Part shown: one piece after another, positions 35,501 through 39,830 of the stretch
Position numbering within the stretch: the stretch's first letter is position 1
How the letters are laid out: each line of letters starts with the position of its first letter
Assembly: GCA_028282385.1 (NCBI GenBank)
Contig: JANQIB010000090.1
Location: 1-40,535, forward strand
Direction of reading: 5' to 3'
DNA: 40,535 nt
Source of the DNA: Alphaproteobacteria bacterium
GTDB taxonomy: Bacteria; Pseudomonadota; Alphaproteobacteria; Micavibrionales; Micavibrionaceae
Program-made: the position numbers and the translations under genes
Notes under the pieces: model-generated
Database searches by the model: none
What the model saw: the letters and a program-made list of their open reading frames with translations, nothing else
Told to the model about the DNA's origin: nothing

Positions 35501-36967
35501 ATCCTTAATGACGATCGGACCAAGGTTGGTCTCATCAACATCATGTATATCGTTAATGACGAAAGGCGCATCATCAAGAACATCAACAACAACTTCGGTT
35601 TCAGCCGTATCGCCATCACCATCTTCAACAATAATTCCAAAATGCAGACAGATCTCATCATCCGGATCACTGCCATCTGCATGATCGAATGGTTCATATT
35701 GCGTGTAGGTATAAGCGCCGGTTGTTGTGTCCAGAACGAATTCAAAGACCAGAGTATTTCCGGCATAGCCTTCATAGCCTGTTGCCGTGGCCGTTGTCAC
35801 AACAGGCACACCGCCAGACGCGAGGATATTATTATTCACAGAGCAATCTGCAGAGAAGGACCCGTTCGGGCGAATTGGGTCAGTCGCCGCCGGGCCATCA
35901 GAACCAAAATCAACAACGACTGTCCCTGTCCCGACCAAATCACCCTGATCAAAGTTACTTTCATCCAGCGTGTTTGTCGGTGGACTGGTTAACGTGATTC
36001 CTGTCGGTGTTATTGTATTCGGTGTTGGTGTCTGAAGAGCAGGATCCAGCTGTGTCAGTTCAGGCGCGGTATATTGCAGCGCTGTCGGATTAATCGGACC
36101 AATATAAGGAATCCCCTGGAACGGCGCACTTCCCGGCGCGCTGTTAAAGCCATAACCGGTATTCCCTTCATCCCCACCAGCGGCAGGCTCAATATTAATG
36201 ACTTCTTCCCCGGCTTCGGGTTCAATCATTGCAACTTCTTCTACCTCCGGTTCCGGCGCACGGGGAACCTGCTGTTCTTCACCGGCTGCAGGCTCGACTT
36301 CGACAACTTCAATCACTTCTTCACGAATGTCGCCCTGATCATCTTCATCAATGATGACGATTTCTTCTGCTTCAACAACTTCGCCATTGACGAGCTGGGC
36401 AATTGTTGTGATCAGGTCCTGGTTTTCAACTGTGCAGACCTTGCTTTCCATTGTGATACTCGGCGCATCGGCAGAAGCCATCGCGGCATCATAATTGGTC
36501 AGGATAATCTTCCCGCCATTTTCAAAGCCCATCGTGAACTGACCGTTTTCGGTCGTCACTTCTTTCGGTGCATTCATGTCGAATGTAAAGACGTAGTCTT
36601 TGCCAGGCTCAAGAGTAATCTCACGTGTCACACCTTCTGCCGGAATACCGATTTCAACACGGTTATCATTTGCCGCTTCCGCCAGCACCTGAGAGGCCAG
36701 ACCGCTTTGGAGGAGCGCCGGGTCGACCATAATGTCATCTGCCAGGAAAAGCGTATTGCCGCCATCAACATAAGACTGGAAATTTGAAAGCGTGACTTCC
36801 CCGCCCTGTATAAGAGAAATTTCCAGACCGCCATTTTCGTTAATACGAAGACCGTCAATATCTGATGATGCAAAATTAAGCTTTACCGATTCGGCCGCCG
36901 GTAGTTGATATTCAACAGTTGTTGAAGCATTAGGTTCGGCCAGAATAAATGTGCTGGGTTGTGACAT
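29582..36967 (-). CDS. Giant type I secreted surface protein 2 (VCBS / T1SS-143 repeats)
   Basis: This 2461-residue paralogue of giant 1 has the same order. An N-terminal module with the shared (S/G)DIDG(L/I)R, VDPALL.SGL and a single Cys178 is followed by an acidic linker with two PAAG motifs (226-229, 261-264), about nine T1SS-143-like and five VCBS-like units, a Gly/Asp-rich linker with EF-hand-like loops, and a C-terminal region ending in DGNLVV. Unlike giant 1 it has no extra repeat after the EF hands, only a half RTX-like GTDGADHF. I chose the ATG at 36967 (GAGGAGA 7 nt upstream), not the TTG at 37030. Export by the downstream type I system and an adhesive or matrix role are inferred from family and context. 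Confidence 0.92.
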   Translation of the reverse strand: MSQPSTFILAEPNASTTVEYQLPAAESVKLNFASSDIDGLRINENGGLEISLIQGGEVTLSNFQSYVDGGNTLFLADDIMVDPALLQSGLASQVLAEAANDNRVEIGIPAEGVTREITLEPGKDYVFTFDMNAPKEVTTENGQFTMGFENGGKIILTNYDAAMASADAPSITMESKVCTVENQDLITTIAQLVNGEVVEAEEIVIIDEDDQGDIREEVIEVVEVEPAAGEEQQVPRAPEPEVEEVAMIEPEAGEEVINIEPAAGGDEGNTGYGFNSAPGSAPFQGIPYIGPINPTALQYTAPELTQLDPALQTPTPNTITPTGITLTSPPTNTLDESNFDQGDLVGTGTVVVDFGSDGPAATDPIRPNGSFSADCSVNNNILASGGVPVVTTATATGYEGYAGNTLVFEFVLDTTTGAYTYTQYEPFDHADGSDPDDEICLHFGIIVEDGDGDTAETEVVVDVLDDAPFVINDIHDVDETNLGPIVIKDSVTFEIGADVPGVVLGNDTFSASGSLLNNTLTSNGETVVVTYDSNNRQYTGTANGQTIFTLNINTDGAYTFQLLGPLDHADGNDPDDVIVLNFGFDAEDYDGDVTSGTITVNVADDAPSIESAQETVDETDLGPVVVSGQVTGDYGQDGAGSFAANGDFDSSGSQLNGALTHNGTDVIVTYDSNTGTYTGDAGGTTVFTMVVNSDGTYEFTLLETLDHADPNDPNDIINLDFGVEIIDYDGDSAQTTIRVRVKDDVPTIGNSAGNVDESNFDTQDPLIWQDVIDTDFGQDLGSVSPGGGTFEAKANGSPISLTSNGTAVVVTETTDGYEGYAGTTLVFTLEVDPTTGAYTYTQYETLDHPDTADHDDIIELCFPVEVVSVDQETDTGLITISVADDGPVANDDINGAEESQFITGDVTANDEPSEDEPNTVTNVQFNGTDYTVPSGGSVTVTGAYGVLVMNSDGTYEYTANSNDPDGTDVFTYTLEDGDGDTDTATLSITVTPDGEPVAVSEFLAVDETNLTPGPLLFNDTINVDFGIDGAGTIYPNDSFASSGSLLNNDLTSNGVDVVVTATSNGYEGYANGTLVFSIEVQDTGDYTFQLFEPLDHADGTDPNDVIHLTFGITIEDADGDTADGEINVLVYDDAPVAHDDFSGGEEDDLIEGNVLHNDELSEDIDNTVIGINYKGVDYTVGSSFTTDYGTMTINSDGSWAYQVTATDPDGTDLFTYTLQDGDGDTDTAELSIRVTPQGDPIVVSGEDLVDETDLENGPVTVSGDIDIDGGVISFSDVSVNGNFSVTGSATTLTHQGVTIDVTAKPDGSGYTATAGSVDIFDLTLNDDGTYEFTLYNTIDHGDDEDPNDTVQVGFEFGITVTDPAGEEVDGVLKIDILDDGPVAYDDGAYKVNEGETYTGNVTDNDELSEDEDNTVTAVIFNGTEYAVASSGDTTVTGTYGTLTINALGEYSYLANSNNPDGTDVFTYVLRDYDGDTDTADLTFTVCPDDDPILVQPEEVTTDETDLGPIVVTDKLEADFGNDGPGTFAGTDTFTFGGSTAQTLTSCGHEVSVTYNTQTGTYTGTANGQTIFTLVIESDGDYTFTQTGVLDHADANDPNDMIYLDFGVEAEDADGDKDTGTIRVNVYDDGPVVESKFTIIDETDLDGQTSISVSDTIDFDFGNDGAGSLEPNNDFIALFQMNGQPVTLESQGRPITVTQTANGYVGTVNGGNTTIFTLTLNSQTGQYTYTQFDQIDHPDPNNPNDVIWLKFGVEVTDCDGDSDNGYIIIDVHDDGPKAVNDTIGGEAGGSAITGNVTDNDDVGTDEDGKVINVNFNGTNYAVPSSGNVTINGTYGTLKINSTGAYTYTPTGNNNAQGTDVFTYTLEDYDGDTDTAKLIVNIEKDGQPVVTNGEKTVDESNLNLNVTGGLDVNYNGDGPGTVTGDNRFEASGRTGGTLKSNGANVNVTFNASNNTYTGTAGGKTVFKLKVNADGSYRYEQFKALDHNDPNDPNEIIKLKFGVTATDKDGDTDQGWLTINVKDDAPNAKNDTFKNDLKDNVLKNDSFGEDGKGELTRFKVGNKWYDSGKTINTSLGKFTLDDNGHYQLTDRKTTVSSKVTSRTYIQGNVQITEITTTTTTTKVGGTLKVTYEIKDFDKDADTALLTVNLDPVESVSVQVRTETTWIGDRGDGAGDGDGDGTPLVLDLDGDGVELTTKDNGVSFDIDNDGIAEKTAWAAPDDALLALDRNSDGVINDQTELFGDTDEHADGFANLASYDENGDGIISAEDEIFNDLIVWQDRNQDGVSDTNEMLTLAQIGIVSINLNAEMPDDLYIEGNWISHVSSYMTADGQTYDIVDAWFKYENVDDDMIVNMIDVAANEIVSGTDGADHFMIEAAGEFAASISNFNVEENDSLDLSHLLEGQDDITDAINAFVFARVENGDTIISIDQTGSGDVQNAQDICRLKDKTDINIEDLVQDGNLVV
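30060..30437 (-). other. EF-hand-like calcium-binding block in giant protein 2
   Basis: The block opens with LVLDLDGDGVEL and FDIDNDG. The loops DRNSDGVINDQTE, DENGDGIISAEDE and DRNQDGVSDTNE follow, each with Asp/Asn at positions 1, 3 and 5, Gly at 6 and an acidic residue near 12. The same block occupies the equivalent place in giant 1. Confidence 0.75.
30500..35968 (-). repeat. T1SS-143-like and VCBS-like protein repeats in giant 2
   Basis: About nine units begin with VDE(T/S)(N/D)L and carry DFG.DG.G and LDHAD.(N/D)DP(N/D)D. About five interspersed VCBS-like units carry NDELSED..NTV and DPDGTD.FTYTLEDGDGDTDTA. Unlike giant 1, the first four T1SS-143-like units follow one another without VCBS units between. 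The last VCBS-like unit is aberrant and Thr-rich. Confidence 0.8.
36176..36292 (-). other. Acidic linker with two PAAG motifs in giant 2
   Basis: EPAAG occurs at residues 225-229 and 260-264, and EPEAG at 249-253. All are in a Glu/Val-rich linker between the N-terminal module and the repeats, at the same place as the TAAG/PAAG motifs of giant 1. This is a possible LapG-type cleavage zone. Confidence 0.4.
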
Positions 36968-37032
36968 AAGCGATTCTCCTCTAATTCGCTTGCCCTTTTT
37001 GCCTGACGCAAAGCGGGTAAAAGTAAACAAAA

Positions 37033-37061
37033 TATTAATAGATTGCAGAGTTGTAATGCAA
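37033..37061 (-). promoter_or_regulatory. Probable promoter of giant gene 2
   Basis: On the minus strand TTGCAT (37061-37056), a 17-nt spacer and TTAATA (37038-37033) give a reasonable sigma-70-type promoter. It implies a leader of about 60 nt before the ATG. It lies in the 172-bp gap after gabD. Confidence 0.45.
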
Positions 37062-37139
37062 AAAGCATCATTCTGTCAAGCATTATGTTAAAACTGTTTC
37101 GTAATTTTCTTTCGTTCTGAATGCCCCTAAAAAAGCCTT

Positions 37140-38588
37140 TTAAAGCCCTCCAAGCAACCTATATTTAATTTCCATAAACTCTTCAAGGCCATATTTTGAC
37201 CCTTCCCGGCCGATTCCCGACTGCTTGACCCCGCCAAACGGGGCAAGTTCAGTGGCTAAAAACGGCTCATTTACCGCGACCATACCATAGTCCAGCGCAT
37301 CGGAGAATTCCCATATCTCTTTGTTATCATTGCAAAAAACATAAGATGCCAGGCCATATTCCGTGTTATTGGCGCGGGCAATCACCTCTTGTGTATCCGT
37401 ATACATATATAAGGGGGCAACAGGGCCAAAAATTTCCTCGCAGCACAGGGTCATCTCATCTTTCACCCCGGTTAAAATAGTCGGCTTATAAAAGAGATCT
37501 CCAAGATCAGAGGCTTTTTCAGCGCCGCATAAGGCCGTTGCCCCGTTTTCAAGTGCATTTGCCACCAGTTTTTCGACCTTTTCAATCCCTGCTTTATTAA
37601 TAAGTGGCCCAATATCCACCCCGTCTGTATCACCGGGACCGGGTTTTAAAGCTTTCACCTTGTCCATGAAGGCCTTTGCAAAGGTGTCAAAGAGTGATTC
37701 GTGCACATAAATCCGGTTTGCCGAGATACAGGTCTGCCCGGCATTGCGGAACTTGCAAGCCATTAAACCGTCAACGGCTTGTTCAAGATCTGCGCTTGGG
37801 GTGACAATAAAAGGGGCATTCCCGCCAAGTTCGAGAGAAACTTTTTTAATCTGGTCAGCGCATTGTTTCATTAAAAGCCTCCCGACCTGAGTCGATCCGG
37901 TAAAGGAAATTTTAGAGACGCGCAAATCGGATGTTAGAACATTACCGATATCTGCCGCCTCGGAGGTCGGGACAACATTGAACACCCCTTTTGGAAACCC
38001 AGCCTGCTCAGCAAGCGCTGCCAGGGCAAGCGCAGATAAAGGCGTATCCTCCGCCGGTTTTAAAATAATTGTACAGCCCGCCGCCAACGCGGGGGAAACT
38101 TTTCGGGTAATCATGGCGGAGGGGAAATTCCACGGCGTGATTGCACCGACAACACCGACAGGTTCTTTCGTGACAAGAATACGCGCATCATTTTTATGCG
38201 CCGGAATAAAATCCCCGTAAGCGCGACGCGCCTCTTCTGCAAACCATTCAACAGCCGCAGCGCCGCCTAAAATTTCTCCCTTAGCTTCGGCGAGAGGTTT
38301 GCCTTGCTCAAGTGTTAAAATTTCTGCGAGCGCGTCAACATGTTCAATAATCAGGGTGTGCCATTTTTTCAAATACGCGGCGCGCTCTTTTGGATTAAGC
38401 TGGCGCCAGCTTTCAAAAGCGGCCTGCGCGACCTCTACCGCTTTTTTTGCATCCTCTGCAGAACAATCAGAAACCTGTGCAACTTCCTGCTCATTCGCAG
38501 GGTTAAAAACAGGAAAAGTTTTTTTCGTTTTTGATTGTTGCCATGTACCATCTATAAAAGCCTGTGTTTTCAGAAGTGATTTTGTCAT
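37140..38588 (-). CDS. gabD: NAD(P)-dependent succinate-semialdehyde dehydrogenase
   Basis: The 482-residue aldehyde dehydrogenase has the coenzyme-site motif TPWNFPSAMITRK (151-163), the catalytic Glu253 in LELGGNAP and the catalytic Cys287 in GQTCISANR. Length and motifs fit the GabD branch, which oxidises succinate semialdehyde to succinate in the GABA/putrescine route. Related glutarate-semialdehyde dehydrogenases cannot be excluded. The ATG is preceded by CAGG at about 10 nt. It probably forms its own transcript, as the downstream 172 bp hold the promoter of giant gene 2 and the upstream side is the 1-kb non-coding interval. Confidence 0.9.
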   Translation of the reverse strand: MTKSLLKTQAFIDGTWQQSKTKKTFPVFNPANEQEVAQVSDCSAEDAKKAVEVAQAAFESWRQLNPKERAAYLKKWHTLIIEHVDALAEILTLEQGKPLAEAKGEILGGAAAVEWFAEEARRAYGDFIPAHKNDARILVTKEPVGVVGAITPWNFPSAMITRKVSPALAAGCTIILKPAEDTPLSALALAALAEQAGFPKGVFNVVPTSEAADIGNVLTSDLRVSKISFTGSTQVGRLLMKQCADQIKKVSLELGGNAPFIVTPSADLEQAVDGLMACKFRNAGQTCISANRIYVHESLFDTFAKAFMDKVKALKPGPGDTDGVDIGPLINKAGIEKVEKLVANALENGATALCGAEKASDLGDLFYKPTILTGVKDEMTLCCEEIFGPVAPLYMYTDTQEVIARANNTEYGLASYVFCNDNKEIWEFSDALDYGMVAVNEPFLATELAPFGGVKQSGIGREGSKYGLEEFMEIKYRLLGGL

Positions 38589-38704
38589 GGTCTTATACCT
38601 GTTCTTTGATCTTCTAACGTAACGAAAACATGGTCCACATCATAAAGAAAGAGGCAGGGCGTTTCGATCCCCTGAATCATTTTTAAAAACAGATTATTTT
38701 TTGC

Positions 38705-38732
38705 TTGAAATTGCATTTAAAAGGCGTATGTT
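38705..38732 (+). promoter_or_regulatory. Possible promoter in the gene-poor interval
   Basis: TTGAAA (38705-38710), a 16-nt spacer and TATGTT (38727-38732) could drive plus-strand transcription. A short inverted repeat AAAGCG/CGCTTT (38749-38784) followed by TTATTT lies just downstream and could end a very short RNA. The remaining sequence from 38589 to 38830 is AT-rich, and I see no gene in it. Confidence 0.25.
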
Positions 38733-38831
38733 GCCGCCAAATTCCTGCAAAGCGCTGTCCAATTCCCCCTAAAAAACACGCTTTTTATTTCAAAAAAATC
38801 TTATTTTATTGCTTTTTTCATAGAATAAATC

Positions 38832-38840
38832 TGTGGATAA
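38832..38840 (-). promoter_or_regulatory. Perfect DnaA box
   Basis: TGTGGATAA is the reverse complement of TTATCCACA, the strongest DnaA-box consensus. It follows a very AT-rich tract (about 38765-38831) and precedes the GANTC cluster by 17 bp. I found no second close match in this interval. Confidence 0.45.
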
Positions 38841-38856
38841 AAATGTGCCTGCTTTC

Positions 38857-38882
38857 GATTCCGGGTTTTGATTCAATGACTC
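38857..38882. promoter_or_regulatory. Cluster of three GANTC (CcrM-type) methylation sites
   Basis: GATTC at 38857-38861, GATTC at 38870-38874 and GACTC at 38878-38882 fall within 26 bp. A fourth GANTC is at 38674-38678. In alphaproteobacteria with CcrM, GANTC sites in promoters let GcrA read methylation state through the cell cycle. Confidence 0.45.
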
Positions 38883-38896
38883 TAGCATTCAATAAA
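38868..38896 (+). promoter_or_regulatory. Candidate promoter of the structured RNA
   Basis: TTGATT (38868-38873), a 17-nt spacer and AATAAA (38891-38896) match the sigma-70 consensus at 4 of 6 positions each. Two GANTC sites overlap the -35 and spacer. Transcription would begin near 38903, about 30 nt before the first helix of the structured RNA. Confidence 0.3.
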
Positions 38897-38929
38897 TCTT
38901 ATTTATATCAATGAGTTAGGTGAAAAAAA

Positions 38930-39550
38930 TTTCTTGGAGGGGGTTGCCAGGAAAAAAAATTTGGGGCATCCTCCAATCATCGCTTAGACATTATTTCTGA
39001 TTAAAAACAGAAACGCTGATGAAGCGGTCTAAGAAGAGAGGATAGTTTGGTCACTATCCGGGGTCGTAACAAAACAAATATGTCTACGGATTTATTTTGA
39101 GTTACGTGCTTAAGGGACGCCTCCCTGGAGAGGATAAAGACAGTTGCATGTCATACGTCCGATTTGCCCAAGGCCCGTGGTGATGCACGTAAAAACATGA
39201 CGTGGTTACGCACAGTCAAAAAAACGTAAATTGGGCCAATCGGCAAGCGGTGACACGCGTTAATGTCCGTTCTAAAATACTGAATGCCCGGTAAAAAGAT
39301 CGCGATGGGCACAGTGAGTGGTATCATTAGCCACGATAAATAAGTGCAAGGGCGGGTTCCCTTGCGGGAAATTGGCCGGAGCTTCGTGTACATGTTGTCC
39401 CCGGTCAAGGTTCCGAATGACAGCAATGACCCCTGATTGTTTATAACCTTGTTATATCGTCAGGAGCATGCTTCCCAGACAAAGGCCCTGACGCCGTTTC
39501 CATTGTCTCCGGACACATGTGAAACATATGGCGTCAGGGTTCTTTTATTT
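38930..39550 (+). ncRNA. Candidate large structured RNA of unknown class
   Basis: This non-coding stretch contains nested complementary segments that fold in order. Hairpin 38934-38940/38970-38976 comes first. A three-way junction follows (38983-38989/39027-39033 enclosing 38994-38999/39008-39013 and 39014-39016/39024-39026, with no unpaired base between the last helices). Hairpin 39040-39046/39053-39059 comes next. A second junction (39104-39109/39185-39190 enclosing 39115-39119/39156-39160) contains two small hairpins. Further hairpins are 39206-39210/39225-39229, 39285-39289/39307-39311, 39318-39322/39330-39334, 39346-39352/39359-39365, 39372-39379/39401-39408 and 39422-39427/39436-39441. 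The 3' end is a strong hairpin plus T-rich tail. G-U pairs (e.g. 39375-39405, 39423-39440) favour plus-strand transcription. No tmRNA, RNase P, SRP or 6S signature is recognised. The fold is by eye. Confidence 0.5.
39458..39550 (+). promoter_or_regulatory. Mutually exclusive hairpins: possible terminator/antiterminator switch
   Basis: CGTCAGG (39458-39464), CCTGACG (39487-39493) and CGTCAGG (39532-39538) are three segments of which the middle one can pair with either flank. The late pairing is extended to 10 bp (39486-39495 with 39530-39539) plus inner helices GTTTC/GAAAC and TGTC/GACA. TTCTTTTATTT follows, so this form looks like a terminator. The early pairing would disrupt it. The switch lies 43 bp upstream of the 62-codon ORF. 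Confidence 0.5.
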
Positions 39551-39592
39551 AGAATAACTTTTATTGATATTTATAGTTTGAGAAAAAGCATA

Positions 39593-39781
39593 ATGACGAC
39601 AGCTATTATTGATTTTGAAGAAAAACATTATCAACTTTGCAAAGAATTACATGAGCTACGTGGAACCGACCTTGTTGGTGATGCCTTTCACAAAAAAGTC
39701 CAAGAAATTGACAAAAATTTTAAAGAATGGCTTAAACGCGGTAAACCTAATGGCCCTGTTACAGTTGATTTAGAAGACTAA
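39593..39781 (+). CDS. Small protein of unknown function, 62 residues
   Basis: The predicted protein begins MTTAIIDFEEKHYQLCKELH. It is a charged, helical-looking polypeptide with one Cys, no signal peptide and no membrane segment. The C-terminus is Pro/Gly-containing and acidic. The Shine-Dalgarno is weak (GAGAAAAAG about 5 nt before ATG). The open frame extends back to 39437, but that part runs through the terminator-like hairpin and is unlikely to be coding. A clear terminator follows immediately, supporting a real transcript end. It sits directly downstream of the candidate structured RNA and its switch, so its expression may be controlled by it. No family is recognised. Confidence 0.6.
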   Translation: MTTAIIDFEEKHYQLCKELHELRGTDLVGDAFHKKVQEIDKNFKEWLKRGKPNGPVTVDLED

Positions 39782-39822
39782 AAAACGGCGTGGATTTCTC
39801 CAGCGCCGTTTTGTGTTTTTTA
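39782..39822. terminator. Bidirectional terminator between the small gene and serA
   Basis: The perfect 9-bp stem AAAACGGCG/CGCCGTTTT (39782-39790 with 39804-39812), with an inner TGG/CCA, is followed by a T-rich stretch on the plus strand and an A-rich one on the left. It can serve both convergent genes. Confidence 0.85.
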
Positions 39823-39830
39823 TTTTATTC

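Noticed and set aside
22151..36787. Numerous plus-strand ORFs of 60-250 codons opposite the giant genes
   Set aside because: They mirror the repeats and codon bias of the giant genes, have no ribosome binding sites and read as low-complexity Ile/Arg/Asn-rich peptides. They are antisense shadows.
21916..36967. CRISPR array or DNA-level tandem repeats in the giant genes
   Set aside because: The repetition is at protein level, with units of about 100-140 residues and diverged DNA. No short identical direct repeats with regular spacers were seen.
36968..37030. TTG-initiated extension of giant protein 2
   Set aside because: The extension is basic and unrelated to the giant 1 N-terminus. The ATG at 36967 has the same GAGGAGA-N7 context as giant 1.
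38760..38890. Chromosome replication origin (AT-rich tract plus DnaA box)
   Set aside because: Only one convincing DnaA box was found, and no typical origin neighbours such as hemE, dnaA, dnaN or parAB are present. Kept only as a regulatory motif.
39151..39426. 91-codon minus-strand ORF in the structured interval, and the 69-codon ORF at 38705-38914
   Set aside because: No ribosome binding site or plausible protein composition. They lie across strong inverted repeats or AT-rich DNA and are probably chance frames.
38930..39550. Structured interval as a tmRNA, RNase P RNA, SRP RNA or 6S RNA gene
   Set aside because: No tRNA-like T-arm with tag frame, no GAGGAAAGUC-type P4 strand, no GGAAGG/AGCA SRP loop and no obvious 6S bubble could be found on either strand. 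A distant variant cannot be excluded without covariance search.
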